DNA of 64,000 nucleotides from Dendrolimus kikuchii. Taxonomy: Eukaryota; Arthropoda; Insecta; Lepidoptera; Lasiocampidae. Shown here piece by piece: positions 1 to 10,314 of this stretch. Position numbers and translations under genes: made by a program. Position 1 is the stretch's first letter. Every line of letters starts with the position of its first letter. The notes below the pieces were generated by a model that saw only the letters and a list, made by a program, of their open reading frames with translations, was not told the DNA's origin and ran no database searches. The DNA lies in assembly GCA_019925095.2 (NCBI GenBank), contig CM034394.1, forward strand, positions 22,182,272-22,246,271, given 5' to 3'.

Positions 1-550
1 GGCCATCAGTTTGATCAGCACAGCATCTAAAGTGTATACGAAGATTATTGAAAAGAGAATGAGAGTGGTATCCGATGGATTATTGTGGGATGCACAAGGT
101 GGCTTCAGAAATGGAAGGGGATGTATGGATCAAGTTTTCTCTCTCCGCAATATCGTAGAGAAGCAGCTGGCTATGGGCCGGAAGGTTTTCTGCGGTTTTG
201 TGGATCTAGAGAAAGCATTTGACAGGGTTGTGCGGAAGGACCTCTGGGACATATTGCCCAGATATGGGATTGATGGCCAACTGATGCGTGCTGTGCAGTC
301 CACTTACGAGGACTGTATGGCATGCGTGCGGCTGGATGGCAGCCTGTCGCCCTGGTTTGACGTCAATATTGGCGTCAGGCAGGGCTGCGTGCTGTCGGCT
401 TTGCTGTTCATCCTATACCTGGACGATTGTCTCCAGAGAATAAGATTGATGGATGTTGGGGTGCGTATGAGTGGCGCTAAATCGCGCTCTGTTGTACGTG
501 CCTACCCCGCAAGGGAACTGGCGTGAAGTTATGTATGTATGTATGTATGT
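1..550 (+). pseudogene. LINE-A non-LTR retrotransposon, internally deleted, RT domain joined to C-terminal tail
   Basis: An open frame runs from the window edge (base 2) to 526 and encodes the N-terminal half of a LINE reverse transcriptase. It shows the fingers/palm motifs QGGFRNGRG and FVDLEKAFDRV (first catalytic Asp of the palm) and the GVRQGCVLSALLF block. The second catalytic motif (F/YADD) and the thumb are missing. At about 470-485 the frame jumps straight to the family's last residues, VVRAYPARELA, which also end the copies at 31841 and 35899. A (TATG)n tail follows at 526-550. The 5' part lies outside the window. The join keeps the reading frame, but no active polymerase could be made. 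The family resembles RTE/Jockey-type LINEs; its clade is not settled by what I can see. Confidence 0.85.
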
Positions 551-928
551 AACAAAATAATAATTGTAATTAATAGTTTAGTAATTATTGTACTTTATTC
601 ATGACATTCTGTTTGAGTTGTTATTATTGTTTTGAAGACATGTACATGTATTTCTTCTTCCATGGTAATACTAAACTTTTTTGCTTGCAAATTTTGCAAA
701 AGCATCTTTAGGTTTGACTTCATTTAATGAGGTTGTGATGGTGTATGTCGAAAGTGATTTTATCCGTCAATTAACCCATTATATCTGTATTTAGGTTTGT
801 TAGATACTTAATAACAGTTTGGTTTATTCGTTCAATTATCAATATCATAAAAGTTCGAGGAGGACCTAGATGCTAATTTAAACATGTTTTGGGAGAAAGT
901 GGATGAAAAATATTGTAATATATAAAAT
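551..928. other. AT-rich spacer, nothing recognised
   Basis: No coding frame, RNA motif or repeat match to the rest of the window was seen. Confidence 0.5.
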
Positions 929-1225
929 AATAATATCAGCCCATAAATGTTCCACTGCTGGGCTCGGGCCTCCCATTATGGGGTAACGGACAGTATACCC
1001 GGCACGCTTGTCCAAGGCAGCTTGGCACGTTTGACACATCGGTTACCTCGATGTGCAGGTTTCATCACGATGTCTTCCCTCACCGTTGTTAGCACGTGGT
1101 AATTGTAACATGTATGCACATTAGATCATAAAACTGCCTAAGCGGTGCATGCGTTACGGCCAGGATCGAACCCGCGCCCTTTGAGTTTAGCACGGGTGCG
1201 CTAACCATTACGCTACCACGACTTA
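929..1225 (-). mobile_element. tRNA-derived SINE
   Basis: Read on the minus strand, the head is a tRNA-like Pol III promoter. An A-box-like stretch (GGTAGCGTAATGGTTAGCGC) covers 1199-1218 and a B box (GGTTCGATCC) lies within 1163-1178. The body continues to a tail near 930. A second copy with the same head, body and tail lies at 45146 on the plus strand, and fragments lie at 52383 and 56500. tRNA-derived SINEs are copied in trans by LINE machinery. It is not a functional tRNA gene, because no anticodon arm or acceptor pairing is kept. Confidence 0.85.
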
Positions 1226-1641
1226 AAGTATTACTTGTTTAAAAAATCAATTTTCAAAAATATCGATACTGTGAAATTTTTCACATTCTTAGTGTCAAAT
1301 GTGCGTGAGAGTTATATTACTTGGTAACAGCCCGCAGAATCGGTTATTAGTTCATTTGACCCTCCCGTATAAACTTAGTAAGGGTCAGTCGATTTACGCA
1401 TAAGCAAGAAAATATAAACCTTGAATAAACTAAATAAGGTCGATAACACTCTTTTCGTTTATAAATATGAGAGCTATAACAGCAGCTGGAATGTTGAGTT
1501 TAATACTACATAAGTTCTGGATAAGTATCTTTCTGTAACAGATGTTATGATTTGTCTTAAATACAATACACGTGTTAATGACAATCATAATATTCGACTC
1601 CATTAAATGGTCATATGTGGATGGCTTCCGATAGCTTAATT
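1226..1641. other. Spacer, nothing recognised
   Basis: AT-rich, without a supported gene or a clear repeat. Confidence 0.45.
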
Positions 1642-1678
1642 TGACATTGACAGTTACTATCGCTAACTGTCAATGTCA
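1642..1678. repeat. Perfect inverted repeat, 15-bp arms
   Basis: Arms at 1642-1656 (TGACATTGACAGTTA) and 1664-1678 are exact reverse complements around a 7-base spacer. No element ends were found around it, so it may be the core of a small hairpin MITE. Confidence 0.8.
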
Positions 1679-2019
1679 GATTGACGCGTTGACAATATTA
1701 TAAAAGTGACAGGTTTAAGACTACAATGGTTACGTTGCATTAGGGACTCACAACGACTACGTTCACGACCGCGATTTTACCCGTTTCACTTGCTTGCCGG
1801 TGTTACAATCGTAAACCCAAATGGAACGGTTAGTCGACCCACCTCTTGACATGGGTCGTTGTGAGCGCTGTGTGATCGTAAATGAGGATGTCATTAGTGA
1901 CGTTTTCGCCACGACCACAACGAACGCGGTCGCCTTGTGGAAGGGCGAATGGAGCATTTTGGGCGTTTTGAGCTACTAATGGAACGCTCTGAGTATCAAT
2001 TTTTGATCTGGCTTGAAAT

Positions 2020-2420
2020 GGTTCACATTCTGGAATCATTTTCATCAATCAATCATTATCTTGATTATAGTTTTCGGGGTCGGCTCGATCGGTGTGATAC
2101 GACGCTCTCACAGAATATGGACGCGAAACGGGTAGCCTTGAGCTAAAAGTATTTTGTACGATGAGTGAGTTTCGATGGACCACTTTTCCCTTCCCCAATG
2201 CCAACTTCCCTATCACATCCCCCTATTCAGTTCTCCTATCCCATAAACACTGTGCCATTTCTTCGGTTTGGCCCCTCTGTCCCATCCCCCATCTTCTAAA
2301 AGGCTGGGAACGCGTTGGTAACACTCCTGATGTTCCAAACATCAACAAGCGACGATAAGTACTTGTCATTACGTGGGCCGTCTACCAGTTCGCCAACTTG
2401 GAAATAAAAAAAAGAATAAG
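2020..2420 (+). mobile_element. Composite repeat with SINE-like 3' module (copy 1)
   Basis: This stretch matches 37325-37615 through a shared body (GATCGGTGTG, CGCTCTCACA) and a shared end module with GTGGGCCGTCT and an A-rich tail. The same end module closes the R300 repeats, so two element types share a 3' end. That is common when a SINE borrows the 3' end of a LINE. The upstream 1745-2020 is GC-richer and may belong to it, but has no partner here. Confidence 0.5.
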
Positions 2421-3069
2421 AAAAAACTGTAACAAGGAGTGGTAGGGATTCTAAATTTCGTGACGTCACATTTCATAAATTATATCGTTATAATGTATTT
2501 AAAGTTTAAAAGGCGAAATTTGAAGTATTAACGAAAAGTTTGAAAATATTTCCAACTCTATCTGTATTAAAGTGTTTAAATTATTAAATTAAAAAAATAT
2601 GGATGTGCGTGTGCAGTTTACACGCAATAGAAGGAAACTTCAGAGAATATACTCACAGACAATCCTTCTCTAACTTTTATTAATATACATATATTTCTTT
2701 TAGCTTAGATCCGTCAATATATTATAATTCAAAGTAGACTTCTAAAGTATCAAATTTTTTAATTTTTATTTTAGTGTAAAAAATATTATCAGTTTTATTT
2801 CGGTCCAAATTGGACCTATGTTTAAGTACTGGTCTTATTGACTCACTAATCTGTGCTGTACAATGTAAAACTCCTATCTCATTCTCTCGCAGGATTGGTG
2901 CTATAGATGTATATGTTTATCTCTTTTTAGTGTCGCTTTTTCGTTTCGCCGAGTTTCAAATCACAACGATTCTAAAGAAATTTCACTTCAAAAAATCTGG
3001 TCCCTAACTGTTACAATTTTAGCAAACTGAGGATAGCAAAGCATATTAATTAAATTAAATTCACCGAAA
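2421..3069. other. AT-rich spacer
   Basis: Only short frames and A/T runs are visible; the 65-codon frame at 2810-3007 has no recognisable motif. Confidence 0.45.
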
Positions 3070-3560
3070 CATTTACACAAATCTGAAACATTGTCCAAGT
3101 TTATTACAGTCAATTACAATATCAAACATATCAACACTAATTAAGTACACAAAAACATCAGGATAGATCTAAAATGTCTGTCCACCCTTGTCAGTTGTCG
3201 AGCGGTAATTGGCCTGCAAGAATACTGCTCTCAGAGTGCTTTAGACTGGTTGCTTCAGAGTGACTGCTTGCCTCAGAGCACTCATTCCCTGCTCAAACAC
3301 CGCGTATTTAAGGTCCTCATGAGCTCGTGATGCGCTAAAGTAACCATCTACTGATGTTTAAGTACCATTTTAGTTTTCAGAGTCCAGTTACGCCATTCGA
3401 CTTGACATCGACTTCTGGTAATTCGATTTTAGACATCTTTTCTTAATAATAAATGCCTCGATTGTCATCAGTTTTCTTGGCTTTAAACACCCAGTGGCTC
3501 GATAATAGAAGACTGTATTGGTGGTTACATGGTTTTTTGATAATAACTATCTCGATTGCG
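3070..3560 (-). mobile_element. Possible LTR fragment
   Basis: On the minus strand a TATA-like TTAAATA (near 3305) is followed by GC-richer sequence and then AATAAA (near 3105), the order expected of an LTR promoter and poly(A) signal. I could not define TG...CA ends or a target duplication, and no second copy is in the window. It could equally be an old host promoter. Confidence 0.25.
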
Positions 3561-4060
3561 ACATATAAATACGATAGCAAATATGTTTGTTTTGTTATGT
3601 TTTAGATCGTAATGAAATTTGGAGACGAGATAAATTGTATATGTTAACCCAGGAAGAGAAATAGGAAGGTGAAATTGTGAACGAAATTTGTATAGGCAGC
3701 TTATATATAATTCCTCAAGTTCAAATCAAATCGAAATAGCCTATATTGTTAATAACAATTTTTACTATTAAGTTTAGTAAGAACTAAGCTCCTGATATTA
3801 AAGATTAGCTTGTCTTTTTGATACATACGCTGTAGGGTATTGTGGTGAGAGCACTGTTTTACGTGATACATGTAGAAAATGGAGAAGACGTCGACAGGTG
3901 GCGCTGCTGTTGCGTCGCGCCAGTGTTGCAATAGTTAATAAATAGTTAACATACGTCTCTTTCAGCTCTATGCGTGTTCCTCACTACGCTTGTCCATGAG
4001 GCACATGCAACATCCTTATTGTTTTAATTCCATCTTTTATATTGTCTCCCTGGTCTTCTT
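3561..4060. other. Spacer
   Basis: No supported gene. A GC-rich patch at about 3880-3930 has no recognised identity. Confidence 0.4.
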
Positions 4061-4625
4061 TTCCTATAATCATCATCCGAGCGTTCACTCAGACGCTCAG
4101 GGTCCGCTCTCCTACTTTTTCTTCTCCACTTCGCACGGTCTTCAGCATCCCTCCTTTTGAGACCACTGGTACGCATGTCATTCTTTACAACGTCAAGCCA
4201 GCATTTTTTGGGGCTTATAATTAGCCGGTCTCCGTAAACCGCGGCCGTGTTAGCGTAAACGCCTCTTTTGCTGTTTGTCTGCTATGTCACGAACGTGAAG
4301 ACTGCCGCGGATGCGGAAGTTCCTAACACGGTCTTTCTGCATACTCCACACGTCCATCGCAATATACTCATCTCCGTGACACGCATCTCTTGCTTGTGCC
4401 CCTCAAGTACAGGCCACGCGTCACTGCCATACGGACAGGTCTAAGGATAGATTTATAGACCTGTCCTTTCAATTTAACCGACATTTTGAGGTCACAAATG
4501 ACACCTGCCACCTCACGCTACTTGGCCCAAGCTGCTGCGATACGGGGCTGCCGTCGTCGATATCCTCATACGCGCTAAGTACAGATCCCAAGTGCTTAAA
4601 TTCGTCTTCTTTTCCCATCTCGTTA
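4061..4625 (-). pseudogene. RTE-type LINE 3' fragment
   Basis: This matches, base by base over most of its length and in the same orientation, the 3' half of the better-preserved RTE copy at 42252-43373. The region encodes the part after the RT core (family motifs YLGSVL, LLYGSEAW, MLRWKCG, LRWYG) and ends in the ATG-rich tail typical of RTE elements, here at 4065-4080. A stretch present in the other copy is missing near 4215-4225. Frameshifts make it non-coding. Confidence 0.75.
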
Positions 4626-5815
4626 ATTATAACACTCCTCAAGTTAGGGAACCGAAAATAAAAACTTAGATTTTTTGAAATTGAAATTTTTGTTCATTTA
4701 GAAAGTCAAAAATAAATGTGTTCGAAGTCAGAGGTATCAGCTAGCAACACATAATCTGTTTTTGATATTATTCCCAGAACATTAGAAAATGTTTCTTTAT
4801 TGATTTAATCAATATAATAGGTGCGCACGCAGCTTTGTATACGTATTAGTTGATGTTCATGAATTAACTTGACGGCTGCCATGCGGAAGGGATTAACTGA
4901 CGGTGGTTATGAGGCTTTGTCTAATCCTGTAGATCTACTTGGAACTGTCAAAACGGTTCATTTCGGTATTTTTGAACGCAGTTGCTCTAAAAGCGACTCT
5001 AAGCGAAATGGTTAAAGTATATTATACATTGATTCGAGTTAGATATATTTTGGAGTTATTGAGAGTTAATAAGGTGATTTGGGGTAATTTCAAATTATTT
5101 TTTATGTGTTGATACAATGCTTATGTTTCTTTTAATAAAAAGTCTATCACGTCTCTACAAAGTCTAGTATTAATTCGTATCATTTTAGTTATTGCCATAA
5201 TAATATGTACCTAGTCTGACTATTGTCATAATCTTTAACGTATATTTTTAGGTAAGGTATGTATGATTCCGAACTACCACGGGGATTTTCTGAATAAACC
5301 TGTAAAGTAGTATAGTTAAGGTAGGAATGTAGACTAAATTTTCCTGCGCTAACAGTTTACACCGCTGTTAGTATAAATCTAAAAAAATATAATTTATAGT
5401 ATAGCTACAGTCAACTTTCATTGCTTTAATTTGCTATTTTGCAGTATATTGTTCCTACCTACTACTCCTCCTAACCTCAAGGAACGTTACGAATTTCTTT
5501 ACGTATCTAGCTCCCACAATTTACGCCCCTCGACTAAATACAGAATAAACACACCTGTACATACGTCTTGTTTTTAACTATTTTACCGTCCAAGCTGTGC
5601 GTCTTTGGAATGAGTTACCTTTTGCTATACGATAAGCCACATCCTTACAGTGTTTTGAAATCAGGTTCAGAAGCTACTTCTCAATTGTGTATAATAATTT
5701 CTAATACTAAACATATATGTATATATATATTTATATTTTTTTGTACTTATATGTATTGTGTATACTTATTATAAATCATTATTTATAAACTGCACCACCG
5801 CTAGTATTAAAAATC
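4626..5815. other. AT-rich spacer
   Basis: No gene or repeat family recognised. The 68-codon frame at 5568-5774 is low-complexity and hydrophobic and shows no motif. Confidence 0.45.
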
Positions 5816-5945
5816 TATTAATCCCTGCCAACGGTTGCCTGGAAGAGATCACTTTTTAGCGATATAGACGCCTGTTGTACTATCTCTTGTATTTTTGTTA
5901 ATCCTTGCTGTGCAATAAAGTATTATATCTACCTACCTATATAAT
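5816..5945 (+). mobile_element. LINE-B 3' end (copy 1)
   Basis: It contains GGTTGCCTGGAAGAGATC, a short variable part, then GCAATAAAG and a simple-sequence tail (CTAC repeats). The same block recurs at 8260-8441 and 46480-46606, each with AATAAA and a different short tail. This is the 3' untranslated end of a LINE, heavily 5'-truncated. Confidence 0.65.
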
Positions 5946-6679
5946 TTTTAAAAATGTACAGTACGAAAAGTTGATTTTATGCACGTAAAACTATCACTAT
6001 CCTGGTATGATTGAAGCAAGAGAGACGTATAAAATTTCCTCTAAATGAATGTGATCACAACAATAATATCTCCTGATTTATTAGCAAATCGTAATTTTCA
6101 AAATATACATTTTTGGAATCTCCCTATAGCACCCTGTATTTTTGAGAAGTTGATTGGCTGTGTGTAGCTGATCTAAGACTTACTACTTACTAACTCGGGG
6201 CGATTCTAATAAATATTTTATAGAATAGACTCTGAAGAATAGCTTTGGAACTGTTCCACCTGATACCGGACATAGAGTTTTGTTCAATTTTGCAATGCAT
6301 TGCAATCAACTCGGTTTGGTCTAATATCCCCTGTACATTGTTACCTTTATACTATACTACTACTACATACTACTAGTATTGCAATATCAATTTATACCAT
6401 TATTAATTTCATTTATTATTGGTGAGAATGAACAGAACTAATACCCGTAAGCAGAGAGTTTGAAGTTGCCTCATGATCGCGCGTCGATGGTCAATAGGGT
6501 TGACAAAAAAGGTTACATAAATATTTGTTGCAATAAATTTATTATTTTTATTTATTATTGTATATGTCGGCGCAAATACAACAATTAAAAACAATCATAA
6601 TTTATTTAGTTCCTATGAGTTTATTGTAGTGTGAAATTAACGTAAAACGACGTTTTTATTGTAACTTCAATTCTTAACC
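5946..6679. other. AT-rich spacer
   Basis: No coding or repeat signal found. Confidence 0.45.
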
Positions 6680-7083
6680 TAAAAATTGGTGATCAAATGC
6701 ACGTGCCCCGACACGTGCTCCAAGCCCTATAAATATGGCTGCAACTGTCGACAGTCGGTCATTATTTCTCGAGCCGCTGAACGGGACGGATCTCTCTGGG
6801 AAGTCGTAACGCTCTTGGAATATACGACACCGAGTATTCTTCAAATTCTATTTCGAGGACACAAATATGGGTCGTACCAAGAAGCCAACGATCGTGACGT
6901 CAGCAATGCTGGCGTCACAGTCGGTCATTATTGCTCGAGCCGCCGAACGGGACAGACCTCTCTGGGAAGTCGTAACGCTCTTGGAATATAGACACCGAGT
7001 ACTCTTGAAATTATATTTCGAGGACTCAAATATGAGTCGTACCAAGAAGCCAACGATCGTGACGTCAGCGTTGCTGGCGTCAC
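6680..7083. repeat. Tandem 166-bp duplication, each unit ending in a hairpin
   Basis: Unit 1 is 6752-6917 and unit 2 is about 6918-7083, roughly 93% alike. A TATA-like TATAAATATG sits just before unit 1 at 6728-6737. Each unit ends in an imperfect inverted repeat, 6894-6918 and 7059-7083, with 11-base arms around a 3-base loop; the loops differ (AAT, GTT) while the arms are identical. Small open frames across the units (101 and 85 codons) come from the duplication and match nothing I know. It may be a promoter/leader part of a retroelement, but that is inference. Confidence 0.7.
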
Positions 7084-7339
7084 ACTCTTTAAAGACACCA
7101 CGGAGGTTTCTTCCTCCATCATAATATATACTTTACTTTAAACTAATAAAAAATAGTCTCGGTCTAATTTGCCCTCCAGTTTCTTCCCATGGATATCAAA
7201 AAGAGGACTAAGAGAAAAAATAGTAAATAAGAACGCTCTTGTTATTAGTATTAGTAATATTTCATGCATGAACGAAACTAAGCCGTAAATTAATAGTTTA
7301 ATCATTAAAGTCCATTAAATCAGACATAACCAAATCACT

Positions 7340-8903
7340 TTCAGTGTTTATTTCTAATTCAGCGGAGCCGCTATCATTGTTTTGACCTACTCTTTCTTTC
7401 GTATATTTCTCCCAACCTGTCCTCTTTCCAATATTTTTAAAGCAAGCGACCCACGTGGTTGACTTTCTTTTTCCAGTCGTTTAGCGTGATACTTTTTATA
7501 GCATTTTGGGGGAAGTTTAATATATTTAGTTTAATATATCACTTTCGGACTGGGTTACATTTTTATCTGCGACCCGCTGCTTCATTAAATTCCACACCTA
7601 CTCTATCGGGTTTAAGTCCCAGTGATATGGTGGCAATCGAAGCACTTCACGACCATGGCTTTTTAATAATACGTCAACCAAATATTTTTTAGGTGGCAGT
7701 GACATTTTGGTAATATGGTATAATTATGTTTTGGCATTTTTTTCTTCATATGTGACATTTTGATCACGTAACTAATTCTGCATGTCTTCTTTACGTGATG
7801 CGAAAGTCGGTTGTTTTTCTATTTGCTTGCTATGTATGATATGGAGCGTTATCAACAACTACTATGCCATTTGGCGATAGGTTCGGAATTAGCTTTTCAT
7901 TTAACGATTTTACAAAATTATTGGTATTCATCTCAGCATGATAGTCACCTGTGGAAGTCTTACATTTGTAAACTAGCTTTGCGTTTTCTATGAAGCCATT
8001 CTCATTCCCAGCGTGAACAATAATTCATCTTTGGTCCAGATTCAAATTCTTTTTTACACTACCGTCTAAACATTATTGCCAGCATTTAGCGACGACAATG
8101 TAATGACTGTGAATCCAGGTTTCATCAAGATATATGACAGGTTTGTTATCAGCGCCAAGTTCGACATTTTCTTTTAACCGGCGTAAATATGTGTATTTAT
8201 TTATGTATATATATTATCATATATATTATTATTTATTAATTAATAAACTAAATTATTGTACAAGTGCTGCTTGTTTAGCAACTACCGACTTTTGTTGTCC
8301 TTCCTATACTTCATCCAAAGGTTGTCTGGTAGAAATCGCCATGGGCGATAAGACCACCGATTGTACTTGTATATTAATGTTCTTGATTTTATGTAGCATT
8401 TTTGTACAATAAAGTATATTCTATTCTATTCTGTTCTATTCTAAATATCTGGCTATCCAGGTTGCAATACTCGGTTTGTACACAAGAAAATCTCTAATAT
8501 TTTTTTTGAATTTGCAACCTAGCTTTTCTTTATGAAGTTTTTTTTACGGGAAAGTTCAATTCTATTTTCGCAACGTTTTATATGTTTCTGAGAGTTGGTA
8601 TTTCTTTTTTCGTACTATAGAAACTCTCGACTCGCTTTCCACTTGGCTTCTTTTTTGCCGTTCTAAGTTTCACTTTTTGTGTATCAGCCGATGTGCCTGG
8701 TGCAGGTTTAGTGCTACTTAGCTGTTTTGTTTCATTTTTAATGTTTCGAAGGGTTTTAATACTCACCTGTGGCCTCACTAGCGCGATCTGACGCACGCTC
8801 GACGGGTATAATAGGCGACCCTTTTAGTTTTTCCTTCTCAAAAAACGTATGAAGTTTAAAATAACATCACGTTCTCCACCACGATAGGCTGTCCGTTACT
8901 CAT
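7340..8903 (-). pseudogene. Tc1/mariner-superfamily (IS630-type) transposase, broken
   Basis: Transposases of this family cut and paste DNA at TA sites with a DDE/D triad. On the minus strand coding similarity starts at an ATG at 8901-8903 (MSNGQPIVVENV, then a stop), continues through a basic linker at 8578-8796 (TKKEIPTLRN), and reaches an ATW..ARYL block at about 8455. It resumes at 8190 as YLRRLKENVELGADNKPVIYLDETW, where the Asp of LDETW is the first catalytic residue. Next come VVVDNAPYH (second Asp) near 7860 and LRLPPYHWDLNPIE near 7630, where the third acidic residue lies. Many stops and frameshifts are present. A LINE-B end (8191-8441) sits inside it. The terminal inverted repeats were not found. 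Confidence 0.82.
8191..8441 (+). mobile_element. LINE-B 3' end inserted in the transposase (copy 2)
   Basis: This 251-bp insertion carries the LINE-B 3' block (GGTTGTCTGGTAGAAATC, CAATAAAG) and an (ATTCT)n tail. It is flanked by a 7-bp target duplication, TAAATAT, at 8184-8190 and 8442-8448. Removing insert and one duplicate restores the transposase frame across YL/RRL, which confirms the boundaries. Confidence 0.85.
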
Positions 8904-10079
8904 TTTGATAAGAAAATAACAAACAACAAAAACAAATTACCACCAAAAAACAAGTAAAGTTTAACAAAACAACAATGAATTAATTCGGAGCGAAAGCAAA
9001 ACATTACACGTGCTTTGCTAGCGATACTGACCAGACGAGCGCGGGACGTGGTCGGTGGAAGTGGGAGGGGTGGTCATCGGCAAACCTTCTGCTCGCCGCT
9101 AACTTTCGATGGTTTAATTTAAATGTAGCGTGATATTGACCAGCGATTATCCCTGTATGCACTATGTAGGAATGGACCCAACAACGAGCCCTGGCCAATG
9201 TTGGACTATTGTAAGAAATAGTACCAAAAACTGGGTTGTTATAAGAACGTTGCAAAATAATTCTGCAAAAGGCTACAAAGTTCGAAGCTCGCTTTAATCG
9301 GGTCAAGGTTTATTTGTCGTGTTATTTCTAAATGCTAGGCTTGCCATTGCCTGTTTGAGAATCATTCATGCGTACTATATGAGCTCTACTCAAAGTGGTT
9401 CATTTTATCGAGCGTGTAACTGCCAGTATAATTTGACCCGTACAAGCACAGCACAAATGTAAAGTGAAATGTACATTTTGTTTAATAAACTTTTTTGAAC
9501 GAGAAAATTAATCTTTATACACTGGCCTTGCATATTATTATAATTAACAAATATCACACTATACACTTTTAATATTTGAACATTTCATGATATTTGAGAA
9601 AAAAAATCATGTACCTCTTATAAATATTTGCCAACTTTTTAATAATTCAGGTGGGTAGATATTAATTAATAGTTTTAGAATTACCTAAACATAAAACTTG
9701 AAATATAATTGAAGTAAAACGTGTCCCAAGGTCCGATTACTTTTTGTAAGAAGTCTTAGAAAAAGCAAATGATTAAAAAATTTCAAAAAAAGAAAATTAA
9801 ATTGGACATGATCCATTATTTAGAGATAAAGGGTAATTTTCATTCCTGGTCCTTGATTCTTCTGGATCATTTTGAACTTGTTACAGAATGACATGTAAAG
9901 TGTATGATAGATGAAGAAATCATAATAATGACAAGTAAATAAGTAAATTTCAAATGTGACATTAGTAACGTATTTGTTTAAAACTTTTATTTTGGATAGT
10001 AGCCATCCGCCAAGCCAAAGCCAAGCAGTTGACTTTGATTTGTTCATGATCCCAATATAATTTCACTTGAATTTATAAA
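8904..10079. other. Spacer with GC-richer patch
   Basis: The 100-codon minus frame at 9004-9306 lies in a GC-richer patch (9000-9220) that may be the terminal part of the adjacent mariner element. I cannot name it. The rest is AT-rich and unrecognised. Confidence 0.4.
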
Positions 10080-10310
10080 AGTGTATATGTTTTACCAGAT
10101 TTCTTAGTCCATTTTTTTGCTTCAACGTTAGCATATGTCTCTATTTTGTTGAAATAAATAATTGTTATTATAGATTTAAAGTAAAGTTTCCTGCGACATA
10201 TAAGGCATAAGGCGTAACATTAAGGCCTACAGATTGTCTTTAATATGTGACCGTCTCTGAGACGTATCTTAAGGCTTTATGTACTACTCAAATAGATTAG
10301 GCTTCTAGGG
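10080..10310 (-). mobile_element. piggyBac-type MITE, one end
   Basis: The right end reads, on the minus strand, CCCTAGAAGCCTAATCT immediately after a TTAA (10311-10314), the target site of piggyBac elements. The following about 230 bp match the left part of the complete copy at 39675-40264, including the subterminal ACGTCTC...CGT motif. The other end was not found, so the copy is probably truncated. Confidence 0.75.
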
Positions 10311-10314
10311 TTAA

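Noticed and set aside
1161..1218. A tRNA gene on the minus strand
   Set aside because: Boxes A and B are present but the acceptor and anticodon stems do not fold and a roughly 300-bp body with repeats elsewhere follows; it is a SINE.
6686..7124. Genes in the frames over the tandem duplication
   Set aside because: Frames in both strands are produced by the repeated unit and shift between units by a one-base deletion.
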